The position numbers were made by a program, and so were the translations under genes. From positions 6,696,001 through 6,760,000 of the forward strand of contig JBHGNT010000002.1 of assembly GCA_043228905.1 (NCBI GenBank): a DNA stretch of 64,000 nucleotides, written 5' to 3'. This DNA comes from Azolla caroliniana (taxonomy: Eukaryota > Polypodiophyta). Below, piece by piece: positions 1-10,172 of the stretch. The notes under the pieces were generated by a model. It did no database searches. It worked only from the letters and a program-made list of their open reading frames with translations, and was not told where the DNA came from. Every line of letters starts with the position of its first letter. The first letter of the stretch is position 1.

Positions 1-365
1 TTATATTTATTTTAAACCCTTGGAATTTGGTATACATTATCTGTAGTCAACTATTTGCTTAATAAAAATGACAAAGAGGAAGTTTCCTTCGCAAGTGCAA
101 TAAAGGAAATTGCATAAAGTAAACATTGCAGAAGCCCCAATCTACAAAGTGCACAAAATATTGTTATAACAGTTATGAACCGTTCAAACTACATTAGATC
201 GTAATTTTGTTGGAAAGCTTGAACATGTCCCTATGGCCTACCTCCACTTGGAGACCATACACACCTGAAATATATGTAAGAGGAAATTTTGTCCCATTAC
301 ATGGAAGTCGATAATGATATGTATGCACATCATATCAATTTAATGTATGCTTCTTCATAACCATT

Positions 366-415
366 CCTATTATCATAGTCTTGCTTGTGCCACTAAGAAA
401 GACTATGATAATAGG
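366..415. repeat. Inverted repeat, 15-bp perfect arms
   Basis: The arm at 366-380 (CCTATTATCATAGTC) is the exact reverse complement of 401-415, with a 20-base loop between. It lies at the left edge of the 167-bp tandem repeat, and the right arm is the first part of that repeat unit. It may be the trace of a head-to-head junction between two repeat copies. Confidence 0.8.
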
Positions 416-736
416 AGTCCTAATAAAAAAGTAGGCAATGCCCCAACAAACACTCACTTATGCATTGAGGATTGAGTGTGAACAAAATGCTTATCTCCAT
501 GTCCATCCATTCACATTACTGTTATTTGTCCATTGGTGGCCATTGTTTTGCTAAATCTTGAACCCCAAGCTATGATAATAGGAGTCCTAATAAAAAAGTA
601 GGCCATGCCCCAACAAACACTCACTTATGTGTTGAGCATCGAGTGTGAACAAAATGCTTATCTCCATGTCCATCCATTCACATTACTGTTATTTGTCTAT
701 TGGTGGCCATTGTTTCGCTAAATCTTGAACCCCTAA
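403..736. repeat. Two tandem copies of a 167-bp unit
   Basis: A unit beginning CTATGATAATAGGAGTCC starts at 403 and again at 570. The copies (403-569 and 570-736) differ by only a few substitutions, for example GGCAATG/GGCCATG and TGCATTGAGGATT/TGTGTTGAGCATC. The unit has no open frame of note and appears to be the body of the SINE-like element described next. The rest of 1-402 and 737-823 is AT-rich with no gene visible. Confidence 0.85.
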
Positions 737-776
737 CCATTCAATCCTATAAGCTGCTACCAATTACACTATGTCT
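570..776 (-). mobile_element. Candidate tRNA-derived SINE
   Basis: Read on the minus strand from about 776, the sequence opens with a tRNA-like D-arm (TAGTGTAATTGGTAGCA, resembling a Pol III A box). About 35 bases on it has GGGGTTCAAGATT, resembling the T-arm B box (consensus GGTTCRANNCC). That order and spacing are typical of a tRNA head. It is followed by an unrelated body of about 150 bp, which is the 167-bp unit duplicated further at 403-569. The duplicated part keeps the B-box end but lacks the A box. No poly-A tail or clear target duplication was seen, so the call rests on the promoter-like head and the duplicated body. Confidence 0.45.
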
Positions 777-823
777 TTTTGTTATCACTTATTTGTGCTA
801 CCCTTAATTTTCCATGTAACTTG

Positions 824-1425
824 TGTTGGGATTACGGTCCCTTCGGATGGGATGGTCGGATATCGGAGATGAATGCCGACAAGCCCGGTTTCGGTTTCGG
901 AACCGGATGATGAAGACCCCGGCTTCGGAGCCGGATGACGAATGTACCCGGAGCGAGATCCGAATGCAGGGACATATCTGTGAATATGTTTGCCAAGGGC
1001 CCTTGAGGCTATAGTTGTAAATAGCCCCAAAGTCATATGTGTATAAATATGACTTAGGGCAAACAGTTTTGTAGTTGCTACTCATTTTTCTGTTTTTCCA
1101 CTCAAGAGGAGTGAAGAGAGAGCAGCCGTGAGAGAGATAGAGCGTGAGAGAGGAGGAGGTCGACGCCTCTGTGTATTTCCGCCGCCTGTGGCGAGGACAA
1201 CGAGCTCAAGGTCGTCGCCTTGCAGCTCGCCATTGTATATTTCTCTGTGCATAGTTTTGGTTTGGAGTCTTGTACTCCCGTGGTTTTTCCCGTCTAGGGT
1301 TTTCCACGTTAATCCCTGTGTATTCGTGTTCTTTCTCTGTGGTTCCTATTTTCTGCTGCATTGATTCGTGCTTACTCGGTTGTGGCCGAGTGGTGAAGGT
1401 TAATCGGAGCGTCGATTTCTCTACA
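824..1425 (+). repeat. CopA 5' LTR (602 bp)
   Basis: The ends are TG...CA. A TATA-like GTATAAATAT lies at 1041-1050, about 217 bases into the LTR, so U3 is short. The downstream part is rich in GAGAGA and contains TCGTCGCCT motifs like those of the CopB LTR. The LTR ends two bases before the primer-binding site. Confidence 0.95.
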
Positions 1426-1428
1426 AAC

Positions 1429-1440
1429 TGGTATCAGAGC
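1429..1440 (+). other. CopA primer-binding site (initiator tRNA-Met)
   Basis: TGGTATCAGAGC matches the standard plant copia primer site, complementary to the 3' end of initiator tRNA-Met. It lies two or three bases after the 5' LTR. Confidence 0.95.
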
Positions 1441-1454
1441 GACTGCTGCAGAAA

Positions 1455-2378
1455 ATGGAAGGCGGCGGCAGCGGGCAGCCGGGGATGATGGTGCTGAATG
1501 CGCAGAATTACGCCGACTGGAAGATCAAGATGGAGGATCTTCTAATTGTTCGGGACCTGTACGAACCGATCGACAGGTCGGAAATACCGAAGGGGGTACT
1601 TGAGTCGGAATGGAGGCTTCTGAACCGGAAAGCCGTAGCAACCATTCGGCAATACGTAGACGTGAGCGTTCTACAACATGTGGCGAACGACACCAATGCA
1701 TATGAGATGTGGCGGAAGCTGTCGGGCCTCTACGAGAGGAAGAATGCGTTGAACCGGACCTCCCTGATGAGGAAGATAGTGAACCTCAAGTACCGGGACG
1801 GCGAGAGTATGGTGGAACACGTAAGCACGTTCATGGGATTCGTGAACCAGCTTGCGGCGATCAAGTTCCCGCTGGAGGATGCAATGCAAGCCATCATTCT
1901 GATGTGTACATTGCCGGAAAGCTGGGAGAACTTGGTGGTGACTCTCAACACCTCCTGCACCGAAGATAACTTGTCCCTACAAACGGTAAAGACAAGTATT
2001 TTGAACGAAGAAGCGCATCGGAGAGATAAAGAACCGGCCTCCGATCCGAAGATGTTGTTTACCGAATCGGATCGGGGAAGACAACGGAACCGGAGTCCGC
2101 AAAGACGGGAGAAGTCGGGGACCCGGTCGCAGTCAAGAGGAAGACCCACATGCTTCCACTGTGGGAAGCCGGGGCACTTCCGAAAGAATTGTCGGCATTA
2201 CCGAAAAGACAACGGAGCCGACGACACCGATTCGAAGAAGTCTTCGGAATGGAACGGTGCTTACCGGGGAGCCGGGACCGGAATGGTTCGGATCCGCGAG
2301 GGCAGGACAGGAAAGGAACGACGGCACTCGCGGCAAGTGAGGAAGAAATCATGCTCATCACCGAAGAAGGTGAGCTAA
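1455..2378 (+). CDS. CopA Gag (nucleocapsid), frame-shifted at its C-terminus
   Basis: This is the capsid/nucleocapsid protein of a copia element, which packages its RNA. The start ATG at 1455 lies 14 bases after the PBS, and CopB has the same start. Residues 20-190 carry the copia gag helix-rich domain (LxxLYExK, LPESWE motifs). Residue 233 onward is a CCHC zinc knuckle, CFHCGKPGHFRKNC (2151-2192), preceded by an Arg/Ser-rich tract. In CopB the zinc knuckle reads straight into the protease. Here one base is missing near 2273 relative to CopB, so the last 36 or so residues are out of frame and the ORF ends at 2378. Gag itself is otherwise intact. Confidence 0.85.
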   Translation: MEGGGSGQPGMMVLNAQNYADWKIKMEDLLIVRDLYEPIDRSEIPKGVLESEWRLLNRKAVATIRQYVDVSVLQHVANDTNAYEMWRKLSGLYERKNALNRTSLMRKIVNLKYRDGESMVEHVSTFMGFVNQLAAIKFPLEDAMQAIILMCTLPESWENLVVTLNTSCTEDNLSLQTVKTSILNEEAHRRDKEPASDPKMLFTESDRGRQRNRSPQRREKSGTRSQSRGRPTCFHCGKPGHFRKNCRHYRKDNGADDTDSKKSSEWNGAYRGAGTGMVRIREGRTGKERRHSRQVRKKSCSSPKKVS

Positions 2379-5300
2379 ACATTGCCGGCGATGAGACGAC
2401 CTGGGTGGTCGATTCCGGAGCGTCGTTCCACCTGACCCCGGAAAGAAGATACTTCTCATCCTACACAGCGGGTGAGCATGGCTGTGTTCGGATGGGAAAT
2501 GAAGGTACGTGCCGGATCGCCGGCATAGGAGACGTGTGGTTGACAACCTCGACCGGATGTAAAATGCTGCTGAAGGATGTCCGACACGTTCCGGAGGTTC
2601 GATTGAACCTGATTTCGGCCGGGAGGCTAGACGATGAAGGCTACACAGGTAGCATCCGGAACGGAGTAATGAAGTTCAGCAAAGGGAGCCTGATAGTGGC
2701 TCGGGCCCGGAAGATCAACACACTGTACCTGATGAATGCCCGGTTATGTCCGGAAGAGCTGAATGTGGCAGCCGACACTGCCGGTGAGCTGTGGCACAAA
2801 AGACTGTGCCACATGAGTGAGAAGGGGATGAAGAGGCTTGCAGAAGACAACCTTATTCCAGTGAAGCATGTGCACCTGGAGAAGTGCACCGATTGCCTGG
2901 CCGGTAAGCAGAACCGAACCTCCTTCCACTCAAGGCCACCGACGAGACGTAGCGCACCATTGGAGTTGGTGCACACCGATGTGTGTCAGGTAGAAACGAA
3001 GTCACATGGCGGAGCCCAGTACTTCGTAACATTCATAGATGATCATAGCCGAAGACTGTGGACGGCACCGATGAAGACAAAGGACCAAGTGTTGTCCGTC
3101 TTCAAAGAACTCCACGCGAGAGTGGAAAGAGAATCCGGCAAGAAGCTGAAAGTGATACGAGCGGATAACGGAGGGGAATACCGGGGACAGTTCCAGGAGT
3201 ACTGTCGCTCGAAGGGAATCCGGCTCGAGTTTACTGTGCCGAAGACGCCGGAACTGAACGGGCTGGCCGAGAGGATGAATCGGACCATAATGGAGAGGGT
3301 CCGGAGTATGCTGGCGCATGCGGAATTACCCAAGGGGTTTTGGGCTGAGGCGATGTCGACGGCGACATACGTGATAAACAGATCACCCTCAGTACCTTTG
3401 GACGGAGACACGCCGCAGAGAGTGTGGACCGGTAGGGAAGTATCCTACCGGCATCTGAAGGTGTTCGGGTGTCTCGCATACGTGCATGTGGCAAAGGACC
3501 GGAGAGGAAAGCTAGATCCAAAGACCCGGCCATGCATATTCCTCGGTTACGGCGATGACGAGTTCGGCTACCGAGTATGGGACCCGGTCGACAAGAAGAT
3601 ATTCCGGAGTCGTGATATCATCTTCATGGAGAACAAGACACTCGCCGACTGGGAGTCGGAGAAGAAGATGAAGAGCTCCAAGTCGACCGGTGAGGATCAA
3701 CTCTACGAGGAGCAGTCCCGACCGGCAAGGGACCGGTTAGCACTCGAGGATCCGGCCGAAGACGGTGAAGAAACAGAACCGGCCGAAGAAGATGAAAATG
3801 ATACCGGAACCGGCCCCGATCCCGAAATAGATTCGGATGAAGAAGAATCGGAAGAACCGGTTACCGAAGCTCCGGAACGGAGATATCCTCTAAGAGAGAG
3901 AAGGCCCCCCCGGAGATTTCCGGAACCAGAGCACCTGTTGCTAACCGACGAGGGGGAGCCGGAGAGCTTTGAAGAAGCAAAGCATGACACCCAGAGCCGC
4001 AGGTGGTTGAGTGCCATGCAGGACGAGATGGATTCCCTGCATGAGAACCACACATATGAACTTGTGGAGTTGCCGAAAGGAAAGCGGGCACTTCGGAACA
4101 AGTGGGTGTTCAAGCTGAAACCGGGAGATGCCGGAAACCCCCCGAGATACAAAGCCAGGATCGTGGTGAAGGGGTTTCAGCAAAAGAAGGGCGTCGACTT
4201 CGACGAGATATTTGCCCCGGTAGTGAAGATGACCTCCATCCGGACGGTGCTGAGCATAGCGGCAAGCATGGACCTCGAGGTAGAACAGATGGACGTGAAG
4301 ACGGCATTCCTTCACGGTGACCTCGAAGAAGAAATCTACATGCAGCAACCGGAAGGATTCGAGAAGAAAGGGAAGGAGCACCTGGTATGCCGGTTGAAGA
4401 AGAGCCTTTACGGACTGAAGCAGGCTCCCCGGCAATGGTACCGGAAGTTCGACTCCTTCATGACCGACGAAGGGTACCTCAAAACGCAGTCCGACCACTG
4501 CGTGTTTGTGAAGAAGTTCGAAGGAGGAGACTTTCTAATACTCCTCCTGTACGTGGACGACATGTTGATCGTCGGACAAGACCAGGTCAAGATACGGATG
4601 CTGAAGAAGGCTCTTCACCGAACCTTCTCAATGAAGGACCTGGGTCCGGCGAGACAAATACTAGGGATGCACATCATCCGGGACCGGAGCAAGAAGCAGT
4701 TGTGGCTGTCACAGGAAAAGTACGTGACAAAGGTGCTTAAACGGTTCAACATGTCGGAAGCAAGACCGGTCGGATCGACCCTCCCGACAAACTGCAAGCT
4801 GTCCAGCAAGCAAAGTCCCTAGACAAAGGCTGAGAAGGAGGACATGATGAAAGTGCCATATGCCTCTGCCGTCGGAAGCTTGATGTACGCAATGGTGTGT
4901 ACCCGACCGGACATAGGATATGCAGTCGGAGTGGTGAGCCGGTACATGAGCAATCCCGGCAAAGAGCATTGGAACGCGGCCAAGTGGATACTCCGATACC
5001 TGAAGGGCACGGCAAACGTGTGCCTTCGATTCGGCTCCGGTAAGCCCGAACTCGACGGCTTTACCGATTCGGATATGTCGGTTGATGCAGATACCAGCCG
5101 GTCCACATCAGGGTATGTGATGACGTATGCAGGGGGAGCTGTTTCATGGCAGTCGAGGCTGCAGAAGACGGTTGCGTTGTCAACCACGGAGGCGGAGTAC
5201 AGGGCAGCTGTTGAAGCCGGCAAGGAAATAATATGGATGAAGGACTTCATTAGAGAGCTCGGTATCCGGCAGGAGGAGTACCGACTCTACTGCGACAGTC

Positions 5301-5527
5301 AGAGTGCAATCCGCCTTGCAAAGAACGCGGCCTATCACTCCCGGACGAAGCACATCCAGCGAAGATATCACTGGATCCGGGAAAGGATAGAAGACAAGGA
5401 GTTCGTGCTGACGAAGGTCCACACGGACGAGAACGGGTCGGATATGCTGACCAAGGTGCTCACGCCCGACAAGCTGGAAGCATGCCGGAAGAGGATCGGA
5501 TTGGAGAGACATCCCATGCCGAAGTGA
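2273..5527 (+). pseudogene. CopA pol: protease, integrase, RT, RNase H, with one stop
   Basis: Copia-order polyprotein. The aspartic protease has DSGAS (Asp codon 2411). A pre-integrase zinc region (H...H...CTDC) covers about 2785-2910. The integrase core has Asp 2978, Asp 3164 (ADNGGEY) and Glu 3269 (GLAERMNR). RT follows, with the catalytic YVDD at 4550-4561 and the FDEIFAPVVK, HGDLEEEIYM and YGLKQAPRQW motifs. RNase H has the copia signature TSRSTSGYV and TTEAEY, and the frame ends at 5525-5527. A TAG at 4820-4822, where CopB has AAG, splits RT from RNase H; both halves are in the same frame. An upstream ATG at 2150 in this frame is a by-product of the frameshift and not a real start. Confidence 0.9.
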
Positions 5528-5537
5528 AGGGGGAGTT
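5526..5537 (+). other. CopA polypurine tract
   Basis: AAGGGGGAGTTT immediately precedes the 3' LTR, as expected for the plus-strand primer. CopB has the same tract at the same place, directly overlapping the end of pol. Confidence 0.85.
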
Positions 5538-6139
5538 TGTTGGGATTACGGTCCCTTCGGATGGGATGGTCGGATATCGGAGATGAATGCCGACAAGCCC
5601 GGTTTCGGTTTCGGAACCGGATGATGAAGACCCCGGCTTCGGAGCCGGATGACGAATGTACCCGGAGCGAGATCCGAATGCAGGGACATATCTGTGAATA
5701 TGTTTGCCAAGGGCCCTTGAGGCTATAGTTGTAAATAGCCCCAAAGTCATATGTGTATAAATAGGACTTAGGGCAAACAGTTTTGTAGTTGCTACTCATT
5801 TTTCTGTTTTTCCACTCAAGAGGAGTGAAGAGAGAGCAGCCGTGAGAGAGATAGAGCGTGAGAGAGGAGGAGGTCGACGCCTCTGTGTATTTCCGCCGCC
5901 TGTGGCGAGGACAACGAGCTCAAGGTCGTCGCCTTGCAGCTCGCCATTGTATATTTCTCTGTGCATAGTTTTGGTTTGGAGTCTTGTACTCCCGTGGTTT
6001 TTCCCGTCTAGGGTTTTCCACGTTAATCCCTGTGTATTCGTGTTCTTTCTCTGTGGTTCCTATTTTCTGCTGCATTGATTCGTGCTTACTCGGTTGTGGC
6101 CGAGTGGTGAAGGTTAATCGGAGCGTCGATTTCTCTACA
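5538..6139 (+). repeat. CopA 3' LTR (602 bp)
   Basis: Same length and limits as the 5' LTR. The only difference noticed is G at 5764 where the 5' LTR has T (1050), inside the TATA-like region. It is followed by the target duplication ACTTG. Confidence 0.95.
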
Positions 6140-6425
6140 ACTTGCGCCTACCCTAAACCCCACTAGTGCCGTAAGTAAATGTCACCCAACATCAACTACC
6201 ACGTTACCATATATGCATCATTTTGAATTGGCACATCACTTATAAATATTATTGTATATTGCGTGATGTCATTCTTATTGTATTTGTGCTACTCTTAATT
6301 TTCCATGTAACTTGCGCCTACTCTAAACCCCACTAGTGACGTAAGTAGACATCACCTAACATCAACAACTACCATGTTACCATATACGCATCATTTCTCT
6401 TATAAATATTATCACATATAAAAAT
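6140..6425. repeat. Diverged ~170-bp tandem repeat hosting CopA; AT-rich spacer beyond
   Basis: CTTGCGCCTACCCTAAAC at 6141 recurs as CTTGCGCCTACTCTAAAC at 6311. The 39 bases before CopA (785-823) recur at about 6273-6315, so CopA sits inside the first of two tandem units. The second unit keeps the empty target with a single ACTTG. From 6430 to about 7260 the DNA is AT-rich with many stops in all frames, and I see no gene or element end there. Confidence 0.8.
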
Positions 6426-7259
6426 TAAATAAGTCAAACACCCACCCAACTAAACTTTACCCCCTCTTTCCTTTCTCTCAAATTTACTTATCTAAGCCAA
6501 ATAAAGGGTAAACCTACCCACGGGCCACGAGAACACTTGAACCTCTTTATTTTCACAAATACCTCTCATACCCACCAATATAAAAGACCCTTTATATCTT
6601 ATACTTATCCTACATATACCTACATAAAGCCCTACATATTAGCATAAACTTACATGCATCCTTCAATAAAACACACCTTAGTGTACATGAAACATTATAA
6701 CTTTCATACCTATATTTGCCCATATAGATCATTCTATACAATACATGGACAAAAAAAGACTTGAAATAAGCATTAAACCATCAAACTAGGGATGAGATAG
6801 TTGACCATCATAATATGTTCAATGTCCCCTCAAATATATTATAGATTCTACTAAATCATGACACTTATGCTTAAATAAAAATAATGTATCCCATTACTTA
6901 CTAAAATTTTAGTTTGCTATAAAATGTATTTCTTATTATGAGAACAAACCCCTCCAACAGAACATTTCAAGACACCTCTTTCATATAATTTCAATCCTTG
7001 CTCCTTATGAGCACTCATATGCATAAAAAGTTGTATTAGCTAGGGATAAGAAAGACGAAGATGATGAGATGTGGATGGTGAGAAGGAAGAAGGTGAGGTT
7101 GGAGTGTGAAGCTAATGGAGAAAGGAATTTGTAGAAGAGAAACAAAGAAAATGCACTCAACCTAGTTTAGGTGAGGTTAAGGAGTAAAATAAGGGAAAGA
7201 AAAGTTGGAAAAAGTAACAAAAAGGAGTTGGGGAAACACAAATGAAATTGAGAATTGGG

Positions 7260-8500
7260 ACTACTCATGAAAAGGATTTCATTAAGATGTGATATCACCA
7301 TCACCACCATCATCAATACAATATTCTTCTTTTTAATCTACTTCTCAAGTGTACAATCTTCATCCTTCTCAAGTGTATAAATCTTTGTTGAAATCTCCGT
7401 TCTTTTCAAGTTGACACACATCGTCACCTTTTCGATATATTTTTTGTGAACGTCCTCCCCTGTTCGAGACACCGGTGGTCCCCCTCGAGCAAAGCACGCA
7501 CACATATGTATCTTCGCGACATCTCTATTTGGTGAACCCGATGTGAAAGAGTAGCAGGGGAGCATGGTTGGACCTTCAAACATTGGAGATTCTAATGATA
7601 GTCTAGCACAAGAAATGCCGAGAATGATGGACCAAATGCTTCAAGTGAGAGATAACATCGCAGGCCTTGACATGGCCATCGATAGGCCAAAGAGGCCTCG
7701 GGTTGCTATTGGAAAACAATGAAGGCCTCATTTCTGATTGGGTAGTATTGAAGAGAACGTGTGGAAGTTTTGATAAGGGTCGACAATGGGACAACGAGAC
7801 ACGATCGAGTGTTGTAGCTTAGATTGGTCGGCAAACTCATAACGAAAGACAAGAACCACAAGCCCAAAGACCGAGGAATGACGAAGTGGCTCAACCCATG
7901 AGTGGAGCCACAATAGATGAACTTGCTGACATGCTTCGAGAGATGATAATTTCTCAAATTAGAAAGGATGAAGGTCTAAGTTTTCTAGGTCACCACTTGG
8001 ACATTCCCTGGAGGTGTATTTGGTGTGACTCTTTGGAACACCAACAGAGAGATTGCTATGAATTCCAAAATGCTCTCTGACAAGATACCATTGATCTCTC
8101 CAACAATCGGATTCATTCCTTAGTGTTGTAGCGTCCACTGAACACCAACTTCGTTCGAGGAGGTATGAAGAAGTTGATGGAGGAATTGGAAGAAAACAAA
8201 GTGAGTAGTGTTTACTATTCCTCATCCATTGGAATTCAAGTTGGACACGAGACGAGAGCCCGAGAGTCTCAAGTAGGAGAATTTTGGCTGATCATATTGA
8301 ACCAAGTCGGGAAAGGGGAGCTTTGCATGAACGAGGAATTCAAAGTGGAACAAAGAGTCCAAGCAATGACAGGATGGGAGGACCCCGTGGAGGAGAAGTC
8401 TAGCTTCGTGGAGGCCATCTATCAAAACTATGACATCCTAGTTGAAGAGAAACGAAAAAAACCAAATTACCAAGTAGGCTCTTTAAAGAAGTGACATGAG
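7260..8500 (+). mobile_element. GypR: 5' relic of a Ty3/gypsy element
   Basis: The end of an LTR (…CGCGACA at 7521) is followed by TGGTGAACCCGATGTG at 7530, the same primer site as in GypA, GagA and GagB with one change. A broken gag comes next. The LTR start was not located; the stretch from about 7260 has pyrimidine-rich LTR-like sequence. Nothing of pol remains: the element stops near 8500, before the LINE region. Confidence 0.7.
7564..8494 (+). pseudogene. GypR gag/pro remnant with CCHC knuckle
   Basis: This matches the GypA gag in pieces. It begins with a short acidic N-terminus from ATG 7564. A zinc knuckle CIWCDSLEHQQRDC (8014-8055) has the same Cx2Cx4Hx4C spacing as GypA's CIWCDSTKHDRRDC. 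A region at 8165-8494 (MKKLMEELEE, SIGIQVG, AMTGWEDPVEEKS) aligns with GypA 23230-23416 and GypB 34585-34900. Stops and frame changes at several points show it is dead. Confidence 0.75.
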
Positions 8501-8636
8501 TCATGAGACATACATTTTGGCCTTACAAGGATTTGAGCCCAAGACATCTTGGTTTATATGTTAGACCTTTAACCATTATAATAACATATATGATGTAGTT
8601 ATAATAAATTTATTGTTAGTTATTACAAGATATTTA

Positions 8637-8722
8637 GAGTATTCCAGAACATTCTAGAGTATTCCATGATTATATTAAATATCATAAATATTGAAAATAT
8701 TCTAGAACATTCTAGAATACTC
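8637..8722. promoter_or_regulatory. Two arrays of heat-shock-element-like triplets
   Basis: At 8637-8664, GAG-TTC-GAA-TTC-GAG-TTC triplets fall exactly every 5 bases (starts 8637, 8642, 8647, 8652, 8657, 8662). At 8700-8717, TTC-GAA-TTC-GAA (starts 8700, 8705, 8710, 8715) is a perfect four-unit array, followed by an imperfect CTC at 8720. Alternating nGAAn/nTTCn units are the binding site of heat-shock factors. The arrays lie 35-120 bases upstream of the first recognisable LINE coding sequence, with a CT-repeat (about 8739-8757) between. Function is inferred from pattern only. Confidence 0.5.
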
Positions 8723-8756
8723 CATAAGGACCTAGTGTTCTTTCTCTCTCTCTCTC

Positions 8757-9035
8757 TTGGAAAGGCCATTGGTGAATGTGAATGTATATGGGGCACACCG
8801 AGTTGGGAAACATGGTGTTACTCGCTCCAGAGAAAGGCCCATTGTATGCACAATGATGGATGATACAAAGCGGCGGATCATACTCGAAAATAGTTGGGTA
8901 TACCTCAAAGGTACGCAATGCTTTGTGAGTGAAGATCGTACTATCTCACAACAAAATGCCCGCCGTGAAGCATATGAAGAAAGATTAAAAAATAAGGTGA
9001 AGGATGTGCTTAAAGATGGAAATGTAGACAAATAG
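8757..9035 (+). pseudogene. LINE ORF1 C-terminal part
   Basis: A 92-residue open frame whose second half (RRIILENSWVYLKGTQCF, EDRTISQQNARR) resembles the C-terminal domain of LINE ORF1 RNA-binding proteins: a basic segment, then EDLT-like and arginine-rich helices. The N-terminus and any zinc finger or RRM are missing, consistent with 5' truncation. It stops 6 bases before the endonuclease frame opens. Confidence 0.5.
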
Positions 9036-9041
9036 GGACAC

Positions 9042-10172
9042 GTGACCTATGCGACTAAACCACGTCTTTTACAACTATGTTTTTGGAATTGCAATGGATA
9101 CCCATGGAATGCGGGATTCGGCATAGAGGAGTTCACCGATGACTCGGATATCACACTTCTTGTTGAAACATGGGAGCATGATACTCAAAGGATTCAAGGT
9201 TTAGGAAACTATAATGTACACTCTTTGATATGGGAGAAAAATCCAAGACAAAGAAGAGGACAAGGAGGGGTGGCATGTTTGATTAAGAAGGAAATAGAGA
9301 AATATGTGTCAATCGTAAAAAATGATGAACATAAATGCTACATATGGCTCAAAATAGAAACACCTAATGATTAGCCCACTTTTGTCGTTGGATGTTACAT
9401 TCCTCATCAAGATTCTAACTTCTATGCTTGTTTGGATAAAGATCAACCTTTAGCAAATCTAGAAGATGATATTGCTTATTTCAAATCCAAAGGGGAAGTT
9501 ATTGTCTTTGGTGACATGAATGCTCGTACAAGAAGTTTCCAACTTGATTCACAAGAATCTTTCATGCCACATATCTCAAGGATGCAAGAGGATATGCAAA
9601 TGTATAGTCGATCTTCTAGCAATGAAAAAGATCCGGACCAATTTGGGAAACTATTCCTACAAATGTGCAATAGTGCCGGATTGCTTATTGCAAATGGTGT
9701 TTCCTTATGGCCCAATACTAACGGCTTTACATGTAGAAAACACAATGGAAATAGTGTGATTGACTATGTGATACTTTCCGAAGGTATTTTGGATCATATA
9801 CATAAATTCTCACTGGGTGAATGGACACCGGAATCCGATCCTAGGAATTTATGTATTGATCTTAAATGTATGCATAAGTTTGATTGCGAGAAGGTCATTG
9901 AAGATAGTAAACAAACGCACTTGAGCATGAATCTTAAGCGAGCGCCCATGTATTCCAAGATGGTTGAGGATATGTTACAAATGACAAAGACACAACGTGG
10001 TGCCACACTAGAATGCAAATGGGAAGCTTTTAAGAATGTCATTATCTCTTTACAAACAAATGTTTTTCGACCAACTGCACATCATGGAAATGCACCAAGA
10101 AATGTAAGAAAAAATGGCTTGATAAAGAATGTCATGAAGCTCGAAAGTGCCTATAGTTTTGGATGTAGTTAA
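9042..10172 (+). pseudogene. LINE ORF2 part 1: AP endonuclease
   Basis: The endonuclease nicks target DNA to prime reverse transcription. Visible motifs are WNCNGYPWN (N box), LLVETWE (catalytic Glu), GDMNAR (Asp/Asn pair) and NSVIDYVIL near the end. The usual C-terminal SDH appears as SDP (ESDPRNL), so the catalytic histidine seems lost. A TAG at 9372-9374 interrupts the frame at about one third; both parts are in the same frame. Near 10100-10150 the reading frame must shift to reach the RT. Confidence 0.8.

Larger units (their letters stand above)
824..6139 (+). mobile_element. CopA: Ty1/copia LTR retrotransposon
   Basis: It has two 602-bp LTRs starting TGTTGGG and ending CTACA, an iMet primer-binding site, gag, a copia-ordered pol (protease, integrase, RT, RNase H) and a polypurine tract. 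It is flanked by the 5-bp target duplication ACTTG at 819-823 and 6140-6144. The LTRs differ by a single base that I noticed, so insertion looks recent. The element cannot make an uninterrupted polyprotein: there is one frameshift near 2273 and one TAG at 4820. The family resembles Tnt1-type copia elements in its RNase H and integrase motifs (inference). Confidence 0.95.

Noticed and set aside
785-1085. Small ORFs inside the copia LTRs (63-143 codons, both strands)
   Set aside because: They recur only because the LTR recurs, show no domain, and change when the LTR differs.
2150-4822. ATG 2150 as the true start of a separate CopA pol
   Set aside because: The first 40 codons are the zinc-knuckle region in the wrong frame; CopB shows a single continuous gag-pol frame.
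6430-7260. Host gene in the AT-rich spacer
   Set aside because: No frame of useful length, no splice-consistent coding segments and no codon bias seen on either strand.
8757-9035. Independent host gene upstream of the LINE endonuclease
   Set aside because: Its text matches LINE ORF1 C-terminal style and it ends six bases before the endonuclease frame.
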